A stretch of 9,472 nucleotides of DNA from Candidatus Aerophobota bacterium (lineage in GTDB: Bacteria > Chlamydiota > Chlamydiia > Chlamydiales > GCA-2402025). A program made the translations under genes and the position numbers. Of the stretch, positions 1-6,032 are shown one piece after another. The notes below the pieces were generated by a model, which had not been told where the DNA came from, ran no database searches, and saw nothing but the letters and a program-made list of their open reading frames with translations. The DNA lies in the NCBI GenBank assembly GCA_002402025.1, contig NVUU01000009.1, forward strand, positions 3,172 to 12,643. The letters are read 5' to 3'. The stretch's first letter is position 1; each line of letters begins with the position of its first letter.

Positions 1-1437
1 CCAGAAGGGGGAAATGCCGGCGGGGAAATCCTGGCGACGGGTTCACCTGAGTCCATGATCAAAAAAACAACGGCAACAGCAAAAGCTCTTAAAAAAGCTT
101 TTGCAAAATTGGAAGATGTTACAAGTAAGAAAAAAGAAAAGCTCTCTACAAAAAGCATTCCTATCACAGTTGAGGGTGCAAGGCAAAACAACCTAAAAAA
201 TATAAATGCGAGCATCCCGCAGGGTAAAATCACCGTATGCACAGGTCCATCAGGGTCTGGAAAAAGCTCTTTTGCTTTTGAAACAATTTATGCAGAAGGT
301 CAAAGAAGATATGTAGAGTCACTCTCCCCTTACGCAAGGCAGTTTATAAAAGTCATGCCAAAAGCAAAAGTGGAAAGTATTGAAGGTCTTTCTCCTGCAA
401 TCGCAATCGAGCAAAAACACCATGCAGGAAACCCAAGATCTACCATCGGTACCATGACAGAGGTCTACGACTATTTAAGAGTTTTCTATGCAAGACTCGG
501 GGTTGCCTTCTGTCCTGAAACAAAAGAGCAAATAAAAACAATAAGTAAGGATTTTGTTGTATCTCAGCTGATGCAAAATACAGGAGCTCGCATCATCGTC
601 CTCGCTCCAATAAAAATCTCAAAAGCCCTTAAATTCAAAGACCAGAAAGAAAAGCTGCAAAAAGAAGGCTATCTACGCATAAGACTTAATGGAGAATATT
701 TTGAACTCGATGATGATATTCCATTTGATCCTTCAATGAAAAATGAGCTCTGCCTTGTCATCGATAGACTCATCATAAAAGACAATGTAGAGAAAAGACT
801 GCACGAGGCGATTGAGTCTGCAGCTTTTATCTCAAAAGGCATTTTTCTTGTTTCTAAAAATGATAAAGATCAACTTTTCAACCTCTCGTTCGCTGTAGAG
901 TCTACAGGGAAATCCTATCCTCCAGTCTCTCCACAGACATTTTCGTTTAACTCTGATGATGGCATGTGTATGGAATGCTTTGGTCTCGGGTTCCAAAGTA
1001 GCGCGAACTTCTTAGAAAATAATGAAATAAAAGAGATGAGCTCAGCAGAGCTTATCCTAGAACTTGTCAAAGAGCATGTCGATAGGGCAACTTTTAAACT
1101 CTTTGTGAAAATCCTACTCGATGAAGGGATAGATCCCGATACTCCCCTTGAGGAACTTTCTGATAAAGAACTCAAAGTCCTGCTTCATGGCTCTACAAAA
1201 ACACATAAGATAAAAGACCGCACCTTTACCTGGCAGGGCATCTATACTCTTATTACAATGGCTGCTAGTGCTGCAACATCGAATATTAAAAGAAGCCTCG
1301 CACCTTTGCTTAAGCAAAAAACTTGCAGAGCATGTAAAGGATCTCGATTAAACTCCCTTGCAAGACATGTGGAGCTAAACAAAAAGACGCTGCCAAGTCT
1401 TTGCTCCATGCCTCTTTCTGATGCTACAGCTTTATAG
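1..1437 (+). CDS. uvrA: UvrA excinuclease subunit A, tandem double-length form; 5' partial, ends at a frameshift
   Basis: UvrA is the damage-recognising ABC ATPase of nucleotide excision repair. The frame is open from base 1, so the gene starts upstream. The first ~20 codons (PEGGNAGGEILATGSPES) are a typical UvrA C-terminus; a lysine-rich linker follows, then a fresh UvrA N-terminus (EGARQNNLKN). This is the junction of a two-unit tandem UvrA, as known in chlamydiae. Walker A GPSGSGKS is at 244-267, followed by YAEGQRRYVESLSPYARQF and the UvrB-interaction region. In the first zinc module only the second CxxC is present (CMEC, 967-978); the first pair is replaced by V and T (895-906). A CRACKGSRL motif follows near 1324. 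The frame hits TAG at 1435-1437 in the middle of a conserved region, and homology continues in another frame from about 1431. Either a sequencing error, a real mutation or an uncommon frameshift; the family call is firm. Confidence 0.93.
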   Translation, partial: PEGGNAGGEILATGSPESMIKKTTATAKALKKAFAKLEDVTSKKKEKLSTKSIPITVEGARQNNLKNINASIPQGKITVCTGPSGSGKSSFAFETIYAEGQRRYVESLSPYARQFIKVMPKAKVESIEGLSPAIAIEQKHHAGNPRSTIGTMTEVYDYLRVFYARLGVAFCPETKEQIKTISKDFVVSQLMQNTGARIIVLAPIKISKALKFKDQKEKLQKEGYLRIRLNGEYFELDDDIPFDPSMKNELCLVIDRLIIKDNVEKRLHEAIESAAFISKGIFLVSKNDKDQLFNLSFAVESTGKSYPPVSPQTFSFNSDDGMCMECFGLGFQSSANFLENNEIKEMSSAELILELVKEHVDRATFKLFVKILLDEGIDPDTPLEELSDKELKVLLHGSTKTHKIKDRTFTWQGIYTLITMAASAATSNIKRSLAPLLKQKTCRACKGSRLNSLARHVELNKKTLPSLCSMPLSDATAL

Positions 1438-1472
1438 AAAAACTCATTCTAACAAAGGAGCAGAAAATTTTT

Positions 1473-2930
1473 ATGCAAGAGACATACGATCAGTTGCTCT
1501 CCCGTATAAAATTCCTATGCAACATAGGCCTTGATTACCTATCTCTTGATAGATCGGCTCCAACATTATCTGGGGGAGAAACGCAGCGCATCTTCCTTGC
1601 AAGACAGCTTGGAAGTGGCCTTACAGGATGCCTCTATGTTCTTGATGAACCAACGATAGGCCTGCACCCCTACAACAACCGTCTTCTCAATGAATCTCTT
1701 CTCTACCTAAGAGATCTTGGGAATACCATACTCCTTGTAGAGCATGATCCTCTCACCTTAGAGATCGCAGACTACATTTATGACTTTGGCCCAGGAGCTG
1801 GATCCCAAGGTGGAGAAATCATGGCACAAGGATCTCTTGAACAAATAAAGAATGATGAAAATTCCCTCACAGGAAAATACCTCACACGCAAGCTTTCTAT
1901 AGAGATCCCCAAAAAAAGAAGAGAGCCAAGATCTACCTTTGAGGTGAAAGGTGCAAACATCCATAACCTCAAAAATATTAGCACGACTTTTGGTATTGGA
2001 TGTCTTACCTGCGTAAGTGGTGTCTCAGGTTCTGGCAAATCCTCTCTTATGCAAAATATAGTAAAAGAAGAGATTGCAGATTTTTTAAATAGGAAAAAGA
2101 AAAAAAACAAAACTGAACCCAAATATCTATCAGGGATAGATCAGTTTGATAAGCTCATTGCAATCGATCAAAATCCCATCGGTCATACAACAAGAGCCGA
2201 TGTAAGCACCTACACCGATCTATTAACCCAGCTTAGATCCTTTTTCTCAAAACTCCCGCAAGCACAGACAAAGGGTCTTATGCCAAGACACTTTAGCTAC
2301 TACCATAAAAGAGGGATGTGCAAGACCTGTTTTGGTTTTGGATACAGAACAGTAGAGCTCCAATTCCTCCCTCCTGTGAAAGTCACTTGCGAGGCCTGCA
2401 AAGGAATGCGACTCAATCCGCTAAGCTTGGATGTTACCTACAAGGGGAAAAACCTTGGACAGCTTCTTCAAATCACAGTAGAAGAAGCAAAAATATTTTT
2501 GCCCCCTATTCCAAAAATCACAAAGATCACTGAAACCCTCGAGAGCGTAGGACTTGGTTATTTAAAGCTTGGGCAAGCAATTGTCTCTCTCTCTGGTGGA
2601 GAAGCACAAAGGTTAAGGCTATCAAGAGAGCTTACGAAAAGATCCACTGGCAAAACACTCTATCTTTTCGATGAACCCACAATAGGGCTTCACTTCGATG
2701 ATATCAAAAAACTAGTTAAGATATTTCAAAAACTCGTTGATGGCAGAAACACCGTTATTGTGATTGAGCACAATCTAGATATCCTGATGCAGGCAGATGA
2801 GATCATTGATCTTGGCCCAAGAGGCGGAAAACACGGTGGAGAAATTATTGCAAAAGCAACTCCTGAAAAACTCATGGAACATAAGACATCTCTTACAGGA
2901 AAATATTTAAAAGAACATTTTTGTGTATAA
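1473..2930 (+). CDS. uvrA: UvrA excinuclease subunit A, C-terminal part of the second tandem unit, downstream of the frameshift
   Basis: This continues the uvrA frame above after a -1 shift: in this frame UvrA-like sequence (FIEKLILTKEQK) already runs from 1431, upstream of the first ATG at 1473. It contains the first ABC signature (LSGGETQRI, about 1566-1592), Walker B LYVLDEPTIGLH, the histidine loop LLVEHD, a second Walker A GVSGSGKS (2019-2042), the PIGHTTRADVSTYT segment, a complete C-terminal zinc finger (CKTC codons 2319-2330, CEAC codons 2388-2399), a second signature SLSGGEAQRL and Walker B LYLFDEPTIGLH. The end GPRGGKHGGEI is the usual UvrA terminus. An AAGGAG lies at 1455-1460, 12 nt before ATG 1473; that spacing is long, and the same bases encode conserved KEQ, so separate initiation is possible but not convincing. 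It faces the small minus-strand gene with a 19-bp gap and no clear terminator. Confidence 0.93.
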   Translation: MQETYDQLLSRIKFLCNIGLDYLSLDRSAPTLSGGETQRIFLARQLGSGLTGCLYVLDEPTIGLHPYNNRLLNESLLYLRDLGNTILLVEHDPLTLEIADYIYDFGPGAGSQGGEIMAQGSLEQIKNDENSLTGKYLTRKLSIEIPKKRREPRSTFEVKGANIHNLKNISTTFGIGCLTCVSGVSGSGKSSLMQNIVKEEIADFLNRKKKKNKTEPKYLSGIDQFDKLIAIDQNPIGHTTRADVSTYTDLLTQLRSFFSKLPQAQTKGLMPRHFSYYHKRGMCKTCFGFGYRTVELQFLPPVKVTCEACKGMRLNPLSLDVTYKGKNLGQLLQITVEEAKIFLPPIPKITKITETLESVGLGYLKLGQAIVSLSGGEAQRLRLSRELTKRSTGKTLYLFDEPTIGLHFDDIKKLVKIFQKLVDGRNTVIVIEHNLDILMQADEIIDLGPRGGKHGGEIIAKATPEKLMEHKTSLTGKYLKEHFCV

Positions 2931-2949
2931 CGGATTATTGTATAGCAAG

Positions 2950-3333
2950 TTATTCTGGATTAGTGCGAATAGCTTTATAAGCAGGAGCTTTTCCCTTAGA
3001 TGTTGGCTCTTCTTCACTTTCTGATTCTGAGATAATACTCATAGTGTGTGAATAAACTTTTCTGGTTTTTTCTTGAGATCCTTCTTCTGTATCACTATGT
3101 GTAGCAACAAAAACGCTTTTGACCTTGTTAGCAGCTTCGTGAAGAGCATTTCTTACAGATGCTGAGAAAAGTCGTTTTACACGCTTAATCTTATCTACTT
3201 GAGTGTCAGGAGCAGTTTCTTTTTCACTCTCTGAAGAAAACAAAGAAAAATGATTTGTATGCTCTGATTTTTCGTGATAATCAGAACACTTTGCGCAGTA
3301 AGGATATTTGTAAGCATTTACAAGGCCTGACAT
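2950..3333 (-). CDS. Unrecognised small charged protein (127 aa), N-terminal Cys/His cluster; paralogue of its neighbour
   Basis: I do not recognise this protein. It has no signal peptide or membrane segment. Near the N-terminus is a compact Cys/His cluster (C13, C16, H20, H25, H28) that could bind a metal. The middle is lysine/arginine-rich (DKIKRVKRLF, 47-56), followed by a likely amphipathic helix and a short hydrophobic strand (ALHEAANKVKSVFVA, 63-77). The C-terminal third is rich in Ser and Glu (SESESEEEP) and ends in a KAP motif. A good ribosome site (AAGGAAAG, 6 nt before the ATG) supports the start, and it overlaps the stop codon of the upstream gene 10 bp away, so the two are probably co-transcribed and perhaps translationally coupled. 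The order of features matches the upstream gene, suggesting an old duplication. A secreted effector is possible but unproven. Confidence 0.72.
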   Translation of the reverse strand: MSGLVNAYKYPYCAKCSDYHEKSEHTNHFSLFSSESEKETAPDTQVDKIKRVKRLFSASVRNALHEAANKVKSVFVATHSDTEEGSQEKTRKVYSHTMSIISESESEEEPTSKGKAPAYKAIRTNPE

Positions 3334-3343
3334 GAATCTTTCC

Positions 3344-3676
3344 TTATTGAATGATTTTTATGTTTGATGATGGAGCTTTATTAACAGGTAGCTTTTTTCT
3401 CAGCACAGAAGAAGAAATAAAAAGAACATTTTTCTTAGACTTTTCTGCTACCTCATAAAGAGGTAATACACCTTTAAGCAAAGGATGAGAACCATTTCCT
3501 AAAAGCTCTTTCATTTTTTTCACTTTTTTCGCTGTATGATCAAGTGTTTCATCTTCTTCATCCTGTCCTGAACCAAATGATGAGGAAGAATCCCTGTCCC
3601 CTTTTGTCCTATGCATATTACCATCTCTTGCATAGGGGTTCTTATAAAGGCTTCTAAGATTCTGAATATCAGACAT
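3344..3676 (-). CDS. Unrecognised small charged protein (110 aa), first gene of a two-gene unit
   Basis: No family is recognised. The protein starts MSDIQNLRSLYKNPY, comparable to MSGLVNAYKYPY in the next gene. A Ser/Asp/Glu-rich low-complexity stretch (29-45) is followed by a basic helix (KKVKKMKELL, 50-59), a helix-strand segment (PLYEVAEKSKKNVLFISSS, 72-90) and a tail with KAP (100-102). Each of these has a counterpart in the same order in the downstream 127-residue protein, but the Cys/His cluster of that protein is missing here. A weak AAGAG ribosome site lies about 7 nt before the ATG, and a TGGTATAAT promoter core sits about 34-40 bp upstream. There is no signal peptide or membrane segment. 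The coding call rests on the tight spacing, the promoter and the similarity to the neighbour. Confidence 0.7.
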   Translation of the reverse strand: MSDIQNLRSLYKNPYARDGNMHRTKGDRDSSSSFGSGQDEEDETLDHTAKKVKKMKELLGNGSHPLLKGVLPLYEVAEKSKKNVLFISSSVLRKKLPVNKAPSSNIKIIQ

Positions 3677-3709
3677 CGTATTACTCTTATTTTTTGTTTT
3701 TCAAACTCA

Positions 3710-3739
3710 ATTATACCATAGGAACTGGATAAAGTTCAC
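3710..3739 (-). promoter_or_regulatory. Extended -10 promoter for the small two-gene unit
   Basis: Read on the minus strand, a perfect TATAAT (3710-3715) is preceded by TGG, giving an extended -10 TGnTATAAT. A poor -35 (GTGAAC, 3734-3739) lies 18 bp upstream, which is usual when an extended -10 is present. Transcription would start near 3703, leaving a leader of roughly 25 nt before the ATG at 3676. The core ATGnTATAATT recurs before both large genes on the other strand. Confidence 0.5.
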
Positions 3740-3906
3740 TAATTATTAAAATTATTTTTACTATATTTTACACAAACCACTTATTATTAATTAGATAAGG
3801 AATGGCCTTTCGTATAATGTTTACTTTTAACAACTTAAATAAAGATGTCAGGTTTCCTTAGGCACTACCCATATATATAAGGCCCCAGTACGAGCATGTA
3901 TTAAAC
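3740..3906. other. AT-rich spacer between the small-gene promoter and the SRP RNA promoter
   Basis: No convincing gene is visible here in either strand. The stretch holds a perfect TATAAT on the plus strand (3813-3818) without a good -35, and short inverted arms CCTTA (3856-3860) and TAAGG (3878-3882) around the less AT-rich segment ggcactaccc. An 11-codon open frame from 3845 has no ribosome site. It could carry a distal promoter for the SRP RNA or a small RNA, but nothing in it matches a family I know. Confidence 0.35.
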
Positions 3907-3935
3907 TTTTAAGAAATAACCAAATCCTGTAGAAT
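3907..3935 (+). promoter_or_regulatory. Likely promoter of the SRP RNA gene
   Basis: TAGAAT (3930-3935) matches five of six bases of the -10 consensus and lies 17 bp after a weak -35 (TTTTAA, 3907-3912). A start 7 bases or so downstream would fall at about 3942-3945, exactly where the closing stem of the SRP RNA begins. That positional agreement is the main support. Confidence 0.42.
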
Positions 3936-3944
3936 AGCATCTTT

Positions 3945-4040
3945 GCCGGGGAGCTTTAGGAATAAGATCCTTCGAAACAGGTCAGGACCGGAAGGTAGCA
4001 GCCTTAAGAAGAATGTCTTATGCCTTAAGATTTCTCCGGC
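3945..4040 (+). ncRNA. ffs: Signal recognition particle RNA, short bacterial (4.5S) type
   Basis: This is the RNA scaffold of the signal recognition particle, which binds Ffh and directs nascent membrane and secreted proteins to FtsY. The core GGTCAGGACCGGAAGGTAGC (3980-3999), followed by AGCC, is the conserved Ffh-binding domain: a GGAA tetraloop closed by ACC/GGT, with the asymmetric and symmetric loops behind it. The flanks fold into one long hairpin. GCCGGGGA (3945-3952) pairs with TCTCCGGC (4033-4040), CTTTAGG pairs with CCTTAAG with one mismatch, and ATAAGA pairs with TCTTAT. The length of about 96 nt fits the short form without an Alu domain. The ends are inferred from the closing stem and the T-run. 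Confidence 0.93.
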
Positions 4041-4048
4041 TTTTTTTT
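4033..4048 (+). terminator. Intrinsic terminator formed by the SRP RNA closing stem plus T-run
   Basis: The 3' arm of the GC-rich closing stem of the SRP RNA (4033-4040) runs directly into eight T residues (4041-4048). The mature RNA's own terminal helix thus serves as the terminator hairpin. On the minus strand the same helix is not followed by a T-run, so it should not stop the convergent outer membrane protein transcript. Confidence 0.75.
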
Positions 4049-4050
4049 AT

Positions 4051-5127
4051 CTAGAAATTGATCCCAAAAGATATGTAAAGCCCCTGAAGCATTAAAGAAC
4101 CACCTGACTCTACGTGGGTCTGAATATCTGCAATGTTATCTTCTCTGAAATCAATCTGGTTCAAAGCAAGCGCTATGTTCGATGCATAGGTCACCTCGTA
4201 ACTGAATTTGAAGATCAAGTTCTTGTAGAGATTAAAGAGAAAGTAGGTGGAAAAATCCCCTACAAAAGACATGAAAAAATCACTTGGATTGTAACTTTTA
4301 AGCGTACTTGTATTGTTGTTATCTTTAAGTACTGTATGGTTCTCAGCAAAGTCTACAATAGCACCAAGCTTGGGTTGAATGCCCCAAGTAAAGTTTGGTC
4401 CTAAATTCCCCTCAAAATTTACCCCAAGCTGTAAACCACCCATACGATTTTTAACATTAATTTTGAAGTCAGAGCTTTGCGTGTTTGTTATTGTCTTCAG
4501 ATGGAAATTTTCTCTAAAGTTTAAATAGCGAAAACCAAAAAGCCAAGCAAAAGCAAATTCATCAATTCTTCTTGGTGTTACATGATACCAGTAATTTGCT
4601 TCCAAGTTCCAATACGTGGACCTTAGACTTGTTCTCATGATATTTGCGTTCTGATAATCTACTGTATTGTTGAGACCATCTTGAAAAGGAAACTCCAAAG
4701 AATCAGGACAATTCGCAGACCTTGTTCCTCTCCAGTCAAGAAGTCCTGTATATGTCGCTTGGAGTGTCACCTTTTTATTCGGCATGTAATCAGCTGTTGC
4801 TCTGAATCCTGGATCAAAGCCTTGGTTGTGCAGAAGATCTTTTGTTGTAACTTTACATTTCCCTCTTTGGCAGCTAGATGGAATCGGCTCTTCTATATTA
4901 AAACCTGGATTGTTTGGATCTGGAACAATTCCTGGAGCAATACCTTCAGGTAGTCCATCTTCTACTTTTACAATGCAACGCTCTTGGATTTTTGCTTGTC
5001 TTTGTAAATAGACAAAGTCGAGATAAAGCATAAGATTGCGCGAGCCATCTAAAGGATCGGCTTTTTCATAAGAGAGACATGTGCTCGAAAGAAGAATACA
5101 TAATATAAAGCTACTTAACTTAAGCAT
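4051..5127 (-). CDS. Outer membrane beta-barrel protein (BBP7 / Lpg1974 / MOMP-like)
   Basis: A predicted outer membrane barrel of 358 residues. The N-terminus MLKLSSFILCILLSSTCLS is a Sec signal peptide with probable cleavage after CLS (about residue 19). The first strand (NLMLYLDFVYLQRQ) is followed by a Pro-rich loop, then FDPGFRATADYMPN, a pattern seen in porin-like families, and AWLFGFRYLNFRENF and GGLQLGVNFEG, which resemble BBP7-type barrels. The protein ends in alternating hydrophobic residues and a terminal Phe (GLYISFGINF), the usual barrel-insertion signal. Four cysteines in the mature part (51, 86, 91, 140) could form the disulfides common in chlamydial envelope proteins. The frame also allows a TTG start at 5145, but ATG at 5127 gives the better signal peptide; neither has a clear ribosome site. 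mazG lies upstream on the same strand, 70 bp away. The exact family and the substrate are uncertain. Confidence 0.82.
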   Translation of the reverse strand: MLKLSSFILCILLSSTCLSYEKADPLDGSRNLMLYLDFVYLQRQAKIQERCIVKVEDGLPEGIAPGIVPDPNNPGFNIEEPIPSSCQRGKCKVTTKDLLHNQGFDPGFRATADYMPNKKVTLQATYTGLLDWRGTRSANCPDSLEFPFQDGLNNTVDYQNANIMRTSLRSTYWNLEANYWYHVTPRRIDEFAFAWLFGFRYLNFRENFHLKTITNTQSSDFKINVKNRMGGLQLGVNFEGNLGPNFTWGIQPKLGAIVDFAENHTVLKDNNNTSTLKSYNPSDFFMSFVGDFSTYFLFNLYKNLIFKFSYEVTYASNIALALNQIDFREDNIADIQTHVESGGSLMLQGLYISFGINF

Positions 5128-5197
5128 CTTGATCAGAAGTAACAAGGTTAAAAATTTAAGCTTATGTGAAGGGGTTTAATTCGTCTAGCAAAAAGGA

Positions 5198-5845
5198 TTA
5201 GCTATTTTTTTGTTTTTCACCTTCCCAATCTCTAAAACCTTTCTCGTATGTTTTGATTGCATTTCTAAGACATCTCTCCGCATCAATTCCATCAGCTTCT
5301 GCTTGCAGTATCAAATCGATGAACTGTTTTCCCATTTCATTTTCTGATACTTTTTTAGGAGCAAGTGATTTCACATTTTCATACTCATGATCAATGAGCT
5401 TTGCAAGAACCTTTTGCGCTCTTGCAAGAGCAAGAAGAGATCTTGGAATTCCATCGAGTGCGCTTTTTCTGTGTGACTTCTCTATTGCTTTTACCTCGTC
5501 CCACACTTTCTCAACTTCTTTTGGGGTTTTACAAGAAACATCTCCAAAAATATGAGGATGACGTCTTATGAGTTTTTCTGTGACCTGCTCTATAACATCC
5601 TGCAATGTAAACCTGTTCTCTTTTTCTGCAACTTTCGAGTAAAAAATCATAACATAAAGATAGTCCCCAAGCTCTTCTATGATATCTTTGTCATCATCAT
5701 CATCAACAGCATCGACAAGCTCACAGGCTTCTTCTAGAATATATTTTTGCAATGATTTAAAGGTCTGTTTCACATCCCAAGGGCAACCGGTTTCCGGGTC
5801 ATTGAGCCTGTTTGCAACATCCATTAATTTCTTAAACTCTTCCAT
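5198..5845 (-). CDS. mazG: MazG nucleoside triphosphate pyrophosphohydrolase
   Basis: MazG hydrolyses (d)NTPs to monophosphates and pyrophosphate, clearing aberrant nucleotides and damping stress signals. From the ATG at 5845 the N-terminus MEEFKKLMDVANRLNDPETG leads into CPWD and aligns without gaps to E. coli MazG. An upstream ATG at 5857 is disfavoured: it has no ribosome site, while GGAG over that codon sits 6 nt before 5845. The N-terminal domain holds the metal site EExxE (38-42) and ExxD (58-61) and the conserved RRHPHIFGD (94-102); the linker SALDGIPRSLLALARAQK follows. The C-terminal domain is shortened: the EExxE helix is missing and ExxD has become ExxK (170-173). At 215 residues it is about 50 shorter than the E. 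coli protein. In E. coli, to my knowledge, the C-terminal domain is the active one, so catalysis here probably lies in the N-terminal domain. Confidence 0.93.
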   Translation of the reverse strand: MEEFKKLMDVANRLNDPETGCPWDVKQTFKSLQKYILEEACELVDAVDDDDDKDIIEELGDYLYVMIFYSKVAEKENRFTLQDVIEQVTEKLIRRHPHIFGDVSCKTPKEVEKVWDEVKAIEKSHRKSALDGIPRSLLALARAQKVLAKLIDHEYENVKSLAPKKVSENEMGKQFIDLILQAEADGIDAERCLRNAIKTYEKGFRDWEGEKQKNS

Positions 5846-5849
5846 AGAT

Positions 5850-5855
5850 CTCTCC
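5850..5855 (-). promoter_or_regulatory. Ribosome binding site that decides the mazG start
   Basis: GGAGAG on the minus strand places GGAG 6 nt before the ATG at 5845. It overlaps the in-frame ATG at 5857, which itself has no ribosome site upstream. Together with the gap-free match of the shorter N-terminus to E. coli MazG, this favours 5845. Confidence 0.65.
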
Positions 5856-5906
5856 ATATTAATGGCTGGTATTATTTCATAATATAGAGATTAGTAAAAC
5901 CTTTTA

Positions 5907-5925
5907 TTTAAAACCTGGTTTTAAA
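5907..5925. promoter_or_regulatory. Perfect 19-bp palindrome in a divergent intergenic region; candidate operator
   Basis: TTTAAAACC T GGTTTTAAA has two perfect 9-bp arms around a single central T. Too tight a centre for a full RNA hairpin, it has the form of a binding site for a dimeric regulator. It lies about 62 bp upstream of the mazG start and about 50 bp upstream of the -35 region of the plus-strand gene at 6033, so it could act on either. AT-rich arms lower its significance, but the CC/GG at the centre is not explained by composition. Confidence 0.45.
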
Positions 5926-5975
5926 ATATTTTATATATTAATATTTGTAATAATTCATATTTAATCTTCTCTTAG

Positions 5976-6004
5976 TTCAAATTATTAGGCAAAGATGATA
6001 TAAT
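5976..6004 (+). promoter_or_regulatory. Extended -10 promoter for the gene at 6033
   Basis: TATAAT (5999-6004) preceded by TGA forms a perfect extended -10, and TTCAAA (5976-5981) lies 17 bp upstream as a -35 matching four of six consensus bases. Transcription would start near 6011, about 22 nt before the ATG. This is the strongest sigma-70-type promoter in the window. Confidence 0.62.
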
Positions 6005-6032
6005 TCCTACTAAAACAACATAGATCAGGAAT

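Noticed and set aside
915..1317. Minus-strand open frames of 67-86 codons opposite uvrA
   Set aside because: They lie entirely within strongly conserved uvrA coding sequence, have no ribosome sites and no recognisable product; they are shadow frames.
1426..1440. Programmed -1 frameshifting at GCTTTATAG in uvrA
   Set aside because: It does not fit the X XXY YYZ slippery pattern and no stimulatory hairpin is evident downstream; a missing base in the T run is simpler.
3841..3882. Short open frame of 11 codons from ATG 3845 as a leader peptide
   Set aside because: No ribosome site and no downstream gene in the same direction except an RNA gene.
4114..5011. Plus-strand open frames opposite the outer membrane protein gene
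   Set aside because: The minus-strand frame has a signal peptide and barrel features across its length, while the opposing frames have no supporting start signals or family features.
5128..5197. Promoter between mazG and the outer membrane protein gene (TTGCTA with CATAAG, 19-bp spacer)
   Set aside because: Both elements are weak and the spacing is poor; read-through from mazG is equally possible, so no feature is claimed.
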